Both the position numbers and the translations under genes were made by a program. From contig CM060069.1 in the NCBI GenBank assembly GCA_030533445.1, positions 32,164,337 through 32,228,336 of the forward strand: a stretch of DNA of 64,000 nucleotides, in the 5' to 3' direction. Below are positions 43,738-55,100 of this stretch, piece after piece. The notes beneath the pieces were generated by a model. That model searched no databases. It saw only the letters and a program-made list of their open reading frames with translations, and had not been told where the DNA came from. The stretch's first letter is position 1. Every line of letters starts with the position of its first letter. Source of the DNA: Cyprinodon diabolis (taxonomy: Eukaryota; Chordata; Actinopteri; Cyprinodontiformes; Cyprinodontidae).

Positions 43738-44833
43738 CAGTGTTGGGCACGTTACTTTGAAAAAGTAATTAGTTATAGTTACTAGTTACTTCTCCCAAAA
43801 AGTAACTGAGTTAGTAACTGAGTTACTCCACAATAAAAGTAACTAGTTACTAGTAAAAGTAACTTTTGCGTTACTTTTGCCTTTCTCGCCACCGTAACCC
43901 TCACCATCCAGTCCCCACCTTCTCGCCGTGTGTTTCAAAAGCCAGCTGAATAGAGTGGACGACAAAGACAAGTACCTGCAGAGAGTTTTGCATTTATATC
44001 AACTCAACTTCAATGACATCAGGGGGGTTTATACGCCCGTCAGATAGCGTTCCCCCCTGCTTAACATGGGGGGAACGGTATCTGAGGTGGTGTAAATATC
44101 ATCAGGCTGCATTACCTCTACTTATGGGTGTGAAGTTTTTTAACAGGGCGGTCAGATCCGGTGAGTGTATGAAATTAATAACTGGGGATGTCTAATTCTG
44201 AAATCCTGTGTGTTTGGGTTGTTATAGATACTGCAAAATCAATCCATCCATCCATCCATCCATCCATCCATCCATCCATCCATCCATCCATCCATCCATC
44301 CATCCATCCATCCATCCATCCATCCATCCAGATTTCTCCCTTTCTCCATATAGGCTATCATTTGATCGTTCACGCTCTCCATAGTTCCCCTGTGGCGCGA
44401 GCAGAGGGCGGCTGTTACGCGCCTTTAGCGGGCATGCGCGTTTCCTGTCGCTTGCGCGGTGAATCGTGCCGCCTGCGCTATGCGGAGATGCAGGGGAAAC
44501 CGTATCTGATGGGGAAATGCAGCTCGACGTAACACCGGTATTTCCATGTGGAAAACGCATTTTTACTGATAGAGTCTTCCTCACTATCCACAGACGGAAT
44601 CTTACTATACATCAGCCAATCTCATCCTCCCCTCTCTCATGACAAGGCGCGCACGAGTCCTATCATGAAAAAAAGGTTCATTGTGCGACCTGAGTAGCGT
44701 GCAGTAACGGGGTGTTGGCAATGGTAACTGCGTTATAGTTACAGTCAAAGTAATTAGTTAGATTACTCGTTACTAAAAAAAGGTAACGGCGTTACTAACG
44801 CCGTTACTTTCAATGCCGTTAGTCCCATCACTG
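43738..44833. mobile_element. hAT-type MITE with intact target duplication
   Basis: Ends CAGTGTTGGGCACGTTAC and (complement of the right end) CAGTGATGGGACTAACGG. The 8-bp duplication GATATTAT is perfect at 43730-43737 and 44834-44841. Sub-terminal regions are packed with GTTACT/AGTAAC repeats, as in the well-known fish family. The GC-rich centre has the hairpin GTTCCCCCCTGCTTAACATG/GGGGGAAC near 44048-44085 and an (ATCC)n tract. No transposase. Confidence 0.88.
44242..44330. repeat. (ATCC)n microsatellite
   Basis: About 22 uninterrupted tetranucleotide units inside the hAT MITE. The open frames on both strands here (HPSI and WMDG repeats) are artefacts of the tract. Confidence 0.97.
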
Positions 44834-45449
44834 GATATTATACAGAGTAATTTAATCCTGCAGATGTTTTTAGGTTATAGCAGGGCAACTTTTCTTCTGG
44901 CTTTATTTGCCTGAACTTTAAGGTCCATGCCCATACCTAGATTTCAAGGCTAATTGGGGTTTTCTAGCACTGTTAACTGAAGATGTGTTCTTACTGTTAA
45001 AACAATGTCTGAACAACGGTTTAGACTTTTTTTTTTGCTTTGTTTTGAATCACCTAAAGAAAACTGGCTCATCCATGTGGATATTTCTTTATGTGCTTGA
45101 ATGGGTTCATAGTCACCAAAGAATATTGTGATGTATAGCTGTCCAAGATTTTGAAAAGCTACACACGTGCAAGGCGGGGGGAAAAAAACGAAGAAAAACT
45201 CCATCTGATTCTTTATGATAGACTTACTGATGAAATTTTATAAACAAAAGAAAGAGTAGCATCCTGTAGACGTGCTATTGATGCCCTCTGTAATGTATTT
45301 ATCTCTACCGTTCCTGCTACTCCTGTTGTATTTGAGCAAAATGGTACAGCACATGAGACCTACTTACTGTAACTGTTAGAGATTTTCATTGTCATCAGGT
45401 CTACCTTTCTTTTTTGTTTTTATTTATCAACTCCTGTATTCTGACTTCA

Positions 45450-45850
45450 AACATGCTATTGCAAGGCTTAAAAATCTTGCTTGGAGGCTATGAAGGATGA
45501 TTTAACACCGAACTTCGGTAGGCTCAAATCATTGGAGAAGTGGGTGGATGAACTGGAGGAATGCACTGAAGGCTTGGGAAACAGGAAGGACAAAAAATAT
45601 TTTCATTGTTTGGCTCCCGGACGGTGCTGAGGGAAACGATCACATCAGTTTTTTTGAGTCTTGATTACCTGAACTTTGCAATATCAAAGCTAAAGCGGGG
45701 CATGTTGAGCTGGACAGAGCATACCGTATTACAGCTGAGACACCACTCTGGGCGTTATGGCCAGAGATCATTTTCTATGATGGTGCGGTTCCATAACATC
45801 CAAGACAGCTATTTTTCATTTAAGGAATACAAAATTGATAGAAAAATTTG
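45450..45850 (+). pseudogene. L1-type ORF1 relic
   Basis: Broken frames spell a LINE-1 ORF1p-like RNA-binding domain: a coiled-coil-like segment LKSLEKWVDELEE, then IVWLPDGAEGNDHISFF, then KAGHVELDRAYRITAETP. Frame breaks and stops separate the blocks. It ends just before the fut7 splice acceptor, so it may lie in the intron ahead of the fut7 coding exon. Confidence 0.65.
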
Positions 45851-45935
45851 AGTTTTAATGAGACTTCATCCTGTAGAGCAATTAATAATCTGTTTTGTTT
45901 CTTTTTATCAACAGGGGTATTTTGATATTAAAAGG

Positions 45936-46973
45936 ATGAAACATTGCCCCTGGAAGCCGGGACTTCTCTTCTGCATCATCTGTCTTTTTTCTTTATGTCT
46001 TCAAAATGGATGGCCTGAAGCAAGTAATCGCAACTACTGGAGAAGCAAAGGAAATGTGACTGTCCTGCTTTGGCACTGGCCTTATGGACATCCTTATAGT
46101 CTGGAGGGTGATGTATGCTGGGATGTCTACAAAATAGCAGACTGTAAACTGGTGGACCAGCGCTCCTTTTTCCCCTCAGCCAAAGTTGTTGTGTTCCACA
46201 ACAGAGAACTGAAAGATGGTACCCAGAAACTTCCCACCAAGCTCCAACGGCCTCAGGGCCAGAGGTGGGCCTGGATGTCCCTGGAATCTCCTGCTCACAA
46301 CGGAAACCTACAGAAGTTTGCAAATATCTTCAATTTGACAATATCCTATAGAAGGGATGCTGATGTGAGCATACCATATGGTGAACTGCTACCTTCGGAG
46401 TCGGGAGGTAACCTGGTGAATGACAGTCACATAAATAAGACCTCTTTGGTCTGTTGGGTGGTCAGTAACTACATGAACCACTACAAACGGACACAAGTGT
46501 ATAGAGAGCTCAGGGCCACAGTTCCTGTAAACGTCTATGGCCGTTGGAATAAAAAGCTCCTCTCCTCTGCAGACCTCTTACCAACAATCTCTCGCTGCTA
46601 CTTTTATCTGGCTTTTGAGAACTCACAGGCAAAGGATTATATCACGGAGAAGCTTTGGTATAATGCTTTCAAAGGAGGAGCTGTACCTGTTGTACTGGGA
46701 CCCTCCATAAGTGACTACAAAGCTGTGGCTCCAGATCATTCTTTTATCCATGTTGATGACTTTGCATCAGTGCAAGAACTAGGAAAGCATCTTCAAAGAC
46801 TTGCAAGGGACAGAAAGCGATATGAGGAATATTTTAAGTGGAAACAAAACCAGAGAGTTAAAGTCTATAGAGACTGGAGGGAAAGGCTTTGCAAGATCTG
46901 TTTACAGTACAACTATTTACCTCAGCATAAAATTTATTCAGATTTAGAGGCCTGGGACAAAGCTTATTCATAA
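45936..46973 (+). CDS. fut7: Alpha-1,3-fucosyltransferase 7 (GT10)
   Basis: Golgi type II membrane enzyme that adds fucose from GDP-fucose in alpha-1,3 linkage to sialylated N-acetyllactosamine, making sialyl-Lewis-x selectin ligands. One uninterrupted coding exon of 345 aa; human FUT7 is about 342 aa. The signal anchor is at residues 10-24 (LLFCIICLFSLC core). Acceptor-side motifs are VVVFHNREL (84-92) and WAWMSLESPAHN (111-122). The GT10 donor-binding motif is at 223-243 (FYLAFENSQAKDYITEKLW). Potential N-glycosylation sites are Asn40, 133, 162 and 167. The FUT7 tail pattern LPQHKIYSDLEAW is present. The frame is open upstream to 45858, but a pyrimidine tract ending CAACAG just before 45915 is a good acceptor, so the ATG at 45936 is preferred. 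No promoter or 5' exon identified. Confidence 0.92.
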   Translation: MKHCPWKPGLLFCIICLFSLCLQNGWPEASNRNYWRSKGNVTVLLWHWPYGHPYSLEGDVCWDVYKIADCKLVDQRSFFPSAKVVVFHNRELKDGTQKLPTKLQRPQGQRWAWMSLESPAHNGNLQKFANIFNLTISYRRDADVSIPYGELLPSESGGNLVNDSHINKTSLVCWVVSNYMNHYKRTQVYRELRATVPVNVYGRWNKKLLSSADLLPTISRCYFYLAFENSQAKDYITEKLWYNAFKGGAVPVVLGPSISDYKAVAPDHSFIHVDDFASVQELGKHLQRLARDRKRYEEYFKWKQNQRVKVYRDWRERLCKICLQYNYLPQHKIYSDLEAWDKAYS

Positions 46974-47005
46974 CTATGAGAAATTGTGGCTGTGTTTGAC
47001 ATTCT

Positions 47006-47495
47006 GTGAAAATTCAAAAAATATCCACTGGACTTGGTTTTCAAGATTTGAAGACGTTTCGCCACCTCTCCAGGAAGCTTTCTCAATTCAAATGTCTGGA
47101 TCCGCAGTGAGTTTAAGTCTTATATGGACAAGGCCTTGTATTGCTTGGAGACCTTCAAATGGTAACCGATGAATGGGTCGTTTAGTTCCATTGTTAGCCT
47201 GTAATATCTGAACCTGTCTATGATTCTAGGGGTTGTCGTTAAAGGGGGGATTGCCATGAAGGGGGGGATTGTCTCCTGTAATATCTGAAACCTGTCTATG
47301 ATTGTTAAGGGTCGGTCGTTAAGGAGGTATTGTTCACCGGCTGGAGCGGGTAGGTCCCTCGTTCCTCTGTGATGGGGTGGGGGGTTTGGTGATATCTGAT
47401 ATCTGACATTTGAATTGAGAAAGCTTCCTGGAGAGGTGGCGAAACGTCTTCAAATCTTGAAAACCAAGTCCAGTGGATATTTTTTGAATTTTCAC
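47006..47495. repeat. Foldback element with perfect 91-bp arms
   Basis: Left arm 47006-47096 and right arm 47405-47495 are exact reverse complements by my reading (GTGAAAATTCAAAAAATATC at the outer end). The spacer contains an internal repeat of CCTGTAATATCTGAA and CCTGTCTATGATT. Outside the right arm lies GGAACGACTATGACCTGGAT. A related sequence recurs at 53075-53115, and a fragment at 23620. It begins 33 bp after the fut7 stop codon. Confidence 0.9.
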
Positions 47496-47621
47496 GGAAC
47501 GACTATGACCTGGATGACTGAGAACCTTCACCACTGTATTTGACATGTTTACAGCAGCTATTGCTTCCAAGTTTGCACTCTACCAAAAGGGTAAATCAAA
47601 AGTGAGAACAGTTTACCGCTG

Positions 47622-47627
47622 AATAAA
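47622..47627 (+). terminator. fut7: Candidate fut7 poly(A) signal
   Basis: AATAAA, the first of several overlapping copies in an A-rich run at 47622-47646, about 650 bp after the stop. If it is used, the 91-bp foldback lies inside the 3' UTR. Confidence 0.5.
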
Positions 47628-47645
47628 TAAAAAAATAAAAATAAA

Positions 47646-48510
47646 AACTTTAAATGCTGTTAATGTTCACAAGTGATGAGGAGGTATTTATGTTGTTTCC
47701 TTAGCATGGATATTTATTAGGGCAAAACAAATCAGCCGAAAACCAAATCAAAATATATGATAAGAAGAACTAATTGGAACTTTAAATAAAAATAAAATCT
47801 TATTTGCATCAACTGAAGACTAATCACTATTAATTAGCAAATGGGGAAAAATGACACCAAATATAAACTTACCCACAAACCTATCTGTGAAAAGGTCATA
47901 AATAATTAGCCTACATCTGGATTCTACTCATTCCAAGTTCCACCTGTCCCTTTAATACTAAATATTTTCAAACGTTTTCCATAGTTATGTTACGCTGTAT
48001 ATAACCCAAATCAATGGTATAAATTATATATATCATGCTTTTTTAAGACTGTCAAAGTCACCTCTAGTTAAATATATTAAAAAAATTATTCCTTTAGAAA
48101 TATGTGGGTAATAATTTCTTTTGTTTAACTTTAAACTGGAGATCATTGAAGCCCGACTCACATCAGATGGTTGAAGCAAAACTGACATGAATAATAATAA
48201 AAAAGAAAGTTTATATTTAATTTTTTATTTATTTGTTAAACATATATTTTAATTTTTTACTTTTTTAATTGGACTTCTAGAATATTTTTCTTCTTCAAGA
48301 AAGCAGGTAAATGTGTCTCATTTTTTTTATTTCTTGATGAACATTGCATCTGTAATATTTGACTAAAATGGGGACTGGGTTTGAATTGTGTCACTCTCTA
48401 AGTTAAATTAAAGTGTATGGCTTATAACCCTGTTACAGTGTCACTTCCATTCCACATTGTGTAGAAGCCAGTAGAGTCCAACCATCTATTTTTTAACATC
48501 TGTTATCATG

Positions 48511-48511
<1 letters not shown>
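47646..48511. other. Intergenic, nothing recognised
   Basis: AT-rich, short frames only. Confidence 0.5.

Positions 48512-48559
<48 letters not shown>
48512..48559. repeat. (AT)n microsatellite at Tc1 left border
   Basis: AT repeat that directly abuts the Tc1 inverted repeat; the last TA serves as the element's target site. Confidence 0.95.
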
Positions 48560-48562
<3 letters not shown>

Positions 48563-48659
48563 TGCTGTTCAAAAGTTTGCGGTCACATTGAAATGTCCTT
48601 ATTTTTGAAGGAAAAGCACTGTACTTTTCAATGAAGATAACTTTAAACTAGTCTTAACT

Positions 48660-49159
48660 TTAAAGCTACAGTGTGTAACTTTTAGCGACATCTAACGTCC
48701 AGACTGCAGCAACATGAACATCTCCCCCCCACCGCTTCTCCCCCCCAACAGTACGGCGAGCGTTACGGGACAAAATGTCTTCCACGACGTCCGCATCACC
48801 TACCTTCTCAAATGATAAGGTTTGTTTACATAGATAATTTTACAGATAGTATTTCATTAGTCTGTGTGTTCAGTACCGTCTCAGTTCATCTCTCTACAAC
48901 TTGCCGTAGTTACTTTCGAGCGTAATGGGCGATCTCGCAATCGCTAGTTTGTTGGCTCTGCGCTACTGTAGCGCAAAGATGTCTGCCTCCATGGCTGCGA
49001 GACCCGCTCCTATGTAATTATAAATAACGAATTCTAAGGCAACGCAAATATTAAGGTTAAGAGGCTGAGCTCGTAGATGATGATAAATAACATAGTTATC
49101 TATAATATATTACATTTCTGACTGTATATCCCTGTAATTATTACACACTGTAGATTTAA
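48660..49159. mobile_element. TTAA-flanked MITE, copy 2 (nested in Tc1)
   Basis: Same family as 1138-1656: left AGCTACAGTGTGTAA, right TTACACACTGTAGAT, TTAA at 48660-48663 and 49156-49159. The host Tc1 sequence resumes immediately afterwards, so TTAA is the duplicated target. About 500 bp, no coding capacity. Confidence 0.85.
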
Positions 49160-49465
49160 AGAAATACACTATACATTGCTAATGTGGTAAATGACTATTC
49201 TAGCTGCATATGTCTGGTTTTTGATTCAATATCTACATAGGTGTATAGAGGCCCATTTCCAGAAACTATCACTCCAGTGTTCTAATGGTACAATGTGTTT
49301 GCTCATTGGCTCAGAAGGCTAATTGATGATTAGAAAACCCTTGTTCAATCATGTTCACACATCTGAAAACATTTTAGCTCGTTACAGAAGCTACAAAACT
49401 GAGCTTCCTTTGAGCAGATTGAGTTTCTGGAGCATCACATTTGTGGGGTCAATTAAACGCTCAAA

Positions 49466-50914
49466 ATGGCCAGAAAAAGAGAACTTTCATCTGAAACTCG
49501 ACAGTCTATTCTTGTTCTTAGAAATGAAGGCTATTCCATGCGAGAAATTGCTAAGAAATTGAAGATTTCCTACAACGGTGAGTACTACTCCCTTCAGAGG
49601 ACAGCACAAACTGGCTCTAACCAGAGTAGAAAAAGAATTGGGAGGCCGCGTTGCACAACTGAGCAAAAAGATAAGTACATTAGAGCAGGGGTCTTCAACG
49701 TTTTCCAGGCCAAGGACCCCCAAACTGATGGCGAGATGGAGCGGGGACACCCTAATTAAATATATGGTATGAAATAGTGTTATATCATGGTATTATTAAA
49801 GTATTTGTGATTCCTGGTTGATGGGACAGGTGTTGTGAATGAAGATTGAAGAGCTCCTGTGTGTCGCTGAATGTGTGCATTGAAGACTAAAGGACATCTT
49901 CTGCCTCCATTTATCTGTTTACTACAGTGTGTTGAATTCATGTTCATGTGGATTTAAAGACATTTCAATTAGTGGAAAAAATTACAGGAGGAATATAAAA
50001 AAGGTCTAATCAACCAAAACTTTTGCGACCCCCATGCAGTACCTCCGCGGACCCCCTAGGGGTCACGGACCCCTTGTTGAAGACCTCTGCATTAGAGTCT
50101 CTAGTTTGAGAAACCGATGCCTCACAGGTCCTCAACTGGCATCTTAATTAAATAGTACCCGCAAAACACCAGCGTCAACATCTACAGTGAAGAGGCGGCT
50201 GCGGGAGTCTGGGCTTCAGGGCAGAGTGGCAAAGAAAAAGCCATATTGGAGACTGGCCAATAAAAGAAAAAGATTAAGATGGGCAAAAGAACACAGACAG
50301 AGGAAGACTGGAAAAAAGTGTTGTGGATGGATGAACCTAACTTTGAGGTGTTTGGATCACAAAGAAGAACGTTTGTGAGATGCAGAACAAATGAAAAGAT
50401 GCTGGAAGAATGCCTGACGCCATCTGTTAAGCATGGTGGAGGTCATGTGAGGGTCTGGGGTTGCTTTGGTTCTGGTAAGGTGGGAGATTTGTACAGGGTA
50501 AAAGGGATTCTTAATAAGGAAGGCTATCACTCCATTTTGCAACGCCATGCCATACCCAGTGGACAGTGCTTGATTGGAGCCAATTTCATCCTACAACAGG
50601 ACAATGACCCTAAATACACCTCCAAATTGTGCAAGAACTATTTAGAGCAGAAGCAGGCAGGTGGTATTCTATCAGTAATGGAGTGGCCAGCGCAGTCACC
50701 AGATCTGAACCCCATTGAGCTGTTGTGGGAGCAGCTTGACCATATGATACACAAGAAGTGCCCATCCAACCAATCCAACTTGTGGGAGCTGCTTCTGGAG
50801 GCGTGGGGTGCAATTTCTCCAGATTACCCCAACAAATTAACAGCTAGAATGCCAAAGGTCTGCAATGTTGTAATTGCTGCAAATGGAGGATTCTTTGACG
50901 AAAACAAAGGTTGA
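49466..50914 (+). pseudogene. Broken Tc1 transposase
   Basis: The N-terminal helix-turn-helix is intact: MARKRELSSETRQSILVLRN, then GYSMREIAKKLKISYNG. The frame is cut by a hAT MITE at 49686-50089 (after KDKYIR) and then shows an in-frame TAA near 50143. A frameshift near 50300 moves the C-terminal half to a second frame. Compared with the family sequence as I know it, a 7-nt stretch is missing there. DDE residues are still legible: LWMDEPNFEVFG, QQDNDPKYTSK, SPDLNPIELLWEQLD. Confidence 0.92.
49686..50089. mobile_element. hAT MITE inside the Tc1 transposase
   Basis: 404 bp with ends CAGGGGTCTTCAACG and (complement) CAGAGGTCTTCAACAAGG. A perfect 8-bp target duplication CATTAGAG lies at 49678-49685 and 50090-50097. 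Sub-terminal GGACCCC motifs are mirrored near both ends. The internal tail ATTATTAAAGTATTTGTGAT resembles the LINE tail at 9764. No transposase. Confidence 0.92.
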
Positions 50915-51075
50915 TTTAAAAATAATCTTATTTCAAATACAAAACATTATTTCTAACCTTCTCAGTGTCTTGACTCTATTTTCTATTCATTTCACGATGT
51001 ATGGTGGTGAATAAGTGTGACTTTTCAGGAAAATACAAAATTGTTTGGGTGACCCCAAACTTTTGAACGGTAGTG

Positions 51076-53640
51076 TACACCTGGATAAAATTGTTAAAAA
51101 TCCACCATGGACACAGAAATAGCTTAAATATTACAAAACTAATAATGAATAACAATACTGTGAAAATAAACTAATGGGAGGCATTGTTTCTCAACCATGC
51201 TTCAATAGAGTGGTTTGAGAGAAAAAATACATAAAACAGGCCCAGACAAAAATGGTGGTATCTACTTAATATATTGTTGCCCAACCTTATTAAGCAATAT
51301 AACAAGGTTATATATTTGGGATAAATTAAATACATTTGGTTGAATCATGGCTATTTGCTCAGATGTTTAGGTTTTTTATGTTTATAATCCTTAAAACAAC
51401 TGCAGCAAAAGAATAAAAAGGTAAAAGTAAGACAAACATGAATCTTTTAATTTTAACTGAACAAGTTATATGTTTTACTACCACCCAACATTTGTATCTA
51501 TTGAAAGGGTGAACATGTTGAGCTGGTGATATACTGCTTTTTCCAGGAGAGGGAGTGTAGACCATTTGGTTGACCGACAGCTGCCGAGGTAAGCTGGCAT
51601 TGAGAAACGCTGCTTTTTTATTTATTTATTTTTATTTTATGGAAAAGAATCTAAGTAAACCGATTAGATAAATTTAACATCCTTCATTCTTGCCTAAAAA
51701 AATGTGTTCTAGGTCCTAGAGGGCATATTAAATGCTGGACAATGAAGGACACTCATGATGCATCCTTCAAATCCAACGAATACAAGATGCATTTGTTGGC
51801 TGTACTTGAAGGGGTCTTAGGAGGATTCTTAAACTTGAAAAACCTTTAGCAGAACATAGTTAGTCAATAAACATGGTCTTCAAAGGAGACAGCACCTAAA
51901 AGGAGATACACTCAGAATGCGTTTATAAGTTCCATATGTAGAATGTGCTTAGTCATATTTAAGCCTGTTTTATAGCTGCCCTATAATGTCATGGCAGTAT
52001 TTGCTTCTTCTTAGCATTACATATCTAACATTAAAGCAGATAAAAAAACAAAGCAAACATGGTCAACATTAGTCAAACCTTTGCAAATTTAGAAAGCAAA
52101 GAGGCTCAGAAGCCATGCAGGGTTTGGATATTTCCATCTGTACTGGTAAGTTCAGTTTGCTAAAGGTGTGAGGGTGCCAGCTACTGGCCAAGAGGAGTTA
52201 AGTTGTAACTATCTGTAACATTACATTTCCGTTTGTGAGTTCAAGAAAAGGGGGAAAAGCTTTTAGGTTTCCAGTAGAAGCTCCCAAACTCCTCCAAAAT
52301 ACAGTTTGACAAATGCATAACAAGAAAACAGAAAACAAAACCTGGATTTTCTCTTTCTAATCTTAATAATCACAGGCTGAATAATATTGTTTTTGCTGCA
52401 CCATAACTCTGTGAAATGTGTACAGAGAGAATGTATTATTTTCATAATGACATTGTAATTAACTAACATATTTTATTACTGAGTCACACACAGAGACTGA
52501 TTTGAAATGCATCTAGATCGGCTAAATTTCATTTTATTTTGGCTGAGCAGTAGTTTGGTGGATAAATATTATTTGATGTTCGGGTATACATGGCTTTACT
52601 TGTTATATTGTATAATGATCAAACATTTATTGGTTTTATTTCATTTTTTTCCCCAACAGTTTCAGACTTTATCCTCATTAAACCATCCAACTCAACACAC
52701 CAGCCTGCTTCCTGGATTTTGATTAAGAGGGTGTTTAGCTTTCTGTATAGCTGAGCCTTTGTTTAAGAGAGCAACACTTAGTGAGGCCAGAAAAGTCAAA
52801 CAAACAAAAAACATGTCAGAGGGTTGTAAAACCTCAGGCTTGACGCATAGCTTTGATTAACAAAGTGACACACCAATAAGAGCCTCGCTTTTTCTATTGA
52901 TAAATATTAGTTTCTTACAGAGGAACACACAAACTTTAGGAGTATTGCTGCAACATGTTTTTCCACTGTTTACATTTGATCACTGCTGAACTTTATAGTA
53001 TGGAAATGTTCTGAAAGCTGTAAAAAAAAAAAAAAAAAAATCCACAGTTTATTGGGTTTTTTTTTTACCTTTTTTGGAATGACTATGACTTGGATGAATG
53101 AGAATATTCACCAGCAAAACAAAATTTATTTTATCTTATTGTCATTTTATTAAAAAAATGACAATAAAAGTTGTCTAAGTCTAAAGAAAAATAGGGCTAG
53201 TAATAAGGTTGGCCCTTAGTCTTACCATAAATCAAAGAAAAATTAATCAAAGAAAACAAGCAAGTTACTGGAAAAGTTACCTCTCAGTTTACACTTACTT
53301 AACACTATATGCTGCTCAATGGAGCCTAATTGAGGCCATAAATTTGTTAAAAAAATGTAATAAACAAAAACTTGAAAAAGAAGATTAAAAAATATACATA
53401 CCTGATAAAAAAAAGGTTTGTTCAAAGGAAAAAACTCTTAATAAAACAAATATTAGCCTTTATCAAAATCATATATCCTAAAAGTCTGTACAATCTCAAT
53501 ATATGAATTCAAATAAACAGAAACTGCTGTTGAGAGCAAATCATTTTAATGAAGACACATAAAAAAAGGGTGAACATGCAGACATTGTTCATCATTTTGT
53601 TGCCTGAGCATTCATCATTTTCGCATTGTTCATTTGTTTA
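51076..53640. other. Intergenic, almost no recognised feature
   Basis: Contains an A run at 53022-53040 and, at 53075-53115, GGAATGACTATGACTTGGAT, a diverged outer end of the foldback family at 47006-47495. No gene seen. Confidence 0.5.
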
Positions 53641-55100
53641 AAGAAGGTTGTTGTTGCTACAGCATTAAGTAATGGCATGGACAATGAGGCTCTCTTACAT
53701 TCTTTTGTCTGCAACAGTTAAAGAATCCAAAGGTTCCTCCTGTATCTCTCCTCTCTGCTTACCTCTCAGGACAGAGCAGACTCATGTGAACAAGCGGAAA
53801 GGAGAACGACGGAGTAAAACAGTCTTTACGGAGCTTTTTCAGAAAGCAGACAAGTTCGTGCCTCTGCTATTTGAAAATTGTGTTTTGTTAGACAGTAATT
53901 ATATCGGATGTAAAACTAACTTCAAAATCTGTAACTACGGCTAAAGAAAGCTGAAGAGGGAAAAGTGAAAGGGGTTGGAGGACGAAGGGAGGGTTTTTTT
54001 TAATTTTCATGAATACTTGATTATTGAAATAATCCTCAACTAATTTAGTAATTAATTAATTGTTAACTAAAGTATAGAGACTCTAAAACATGCCATTAGC
54101 TGACAGAGCAACCCATTTAGATCAATAATTATACCAAAAAAATATAAAACATTACCTAAAATGTTTCACGGACTTCGAAGGAACCAGTCCAGGTAGGACA
54201 CGGTCTACCTTGGAACCAGCCAATGAATTCGACCGCACCCATGGGCAAAAAGTTTTGCGGCGGAAATACGTCACCAATCCGTCACTTACTCATCATTAAA
54301 GATTAAATATTTATCTTGCAAATCTAAAAAAATATAATAATATATTTTGAAATATTTACATTTTATAATTACATTTTTGTTTGTCTTAATTAAGGTCATT
54401 GGGTCAGAGGGGCAGCGGCCTAGCACCCTCTATTGGAGACTCTATATCAGAAAGTCACTTGTATGTAAAATGTGTTCTTGTCTCAGAAAATATTCCCAAT
54501 CTTGCTTCCTAAGTGGAATGAATGCTTTTCAAAACAATGTTGTATATTAAATTTGCATATGCAAAGGTTGACATTTCTCTATTTTACTGAATGGTGTTCA
54601 TCCCCCTTTTAGTAAATAAAAACCCTGACAGTAACATAGCCACTTGGTAAAGAAAGGGCAAAATGCTTAAGCTGCTCTTTCTAAGTGTTTGTAAAGCACT
54701 CCAATATCCTCCATGCTGACTGTTTCAGCAGGTTGTGTTAAAAGCCGAGAATCCCACCTCCACATACAAGCAGATAACAGATGTCCCCTAGGGGCCAATA
54801 ATGTATATTCTATTCTATGACATTACAATTCATTTAAAAAAGTGAAAATACAAAACGTTTTTATTTGATAAAGTGCCCATAAATAATAGCATTAAAAAAA
54901 CAGTAAAATATTTTCATTCGTTATATTGTCCATAAATATAAGCATAGCCTTTCCGCCAATTAAATGATCAGTGCAAAGCAATATATTTATCTTTGTATGT
55001 TTGTGTTTATAAAGCCATCAGTAAAGTCATGGTGTCTTCAGACTGGAGGCAGTGGAGCCCCACCGGTCTTCCACCACTTTGCATATCAGATATACAGTGT
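53641..55100. repeat. Intergenic with dispersed repeat, copy 2
   Basis: 54020-54150 repeats the block order of 38075-38215. A 90-codon frame at 53672-53944 has no family signature; it ends just before this repeat and I do not call it a gene. A CpG-containing stretch at 54180-54290 (GGCGGAAATACGTCACCAAT) holds a CRE-like TACGTCA and could be promoter-like, with no partner gene visible. Confidence 0.45.

Larger units (their letters stand above)
48560..51075 (+). mobile_element. Tc1/mariner element with two nested insertions
   Basis: Left end CAGTGCTGTTCAAAAGTTTG and right end (complement) CACTACCGTTCAAAAGTTTG are flanked by TA (48558-48559, 51076-51077). Removing the two insertions (48660-49159 and 49686-50089, plus their duplicated target bases) leaves about 1.6 kb, the normal Tc1 size. 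The element is dead: see the transposase entry. Confidence 0.93.

Noticed and set aside
44188..44584. Open frames on both strands with IHPS and WMDG repeats
   Set aside because: Translations of the (ATCC)n microsatellite in the hAT MITE.
45858..45935. Upstream in-frame extension of fut7 (26 residues from the ATG at 45858)
   Set aside because: Crosses a pyrimidine tract and AG acceptor. The ATG at 45936 gives the expected length and the signal anchor at the N-terminus.
47041..47172. Possible coding continuation after fut7 (short frames at 46984-47172 and 47334-47570)
   Set aside because: These frames read through the foldback arms; the fut7 reading frame already ends in the conserved C-terminal motif.
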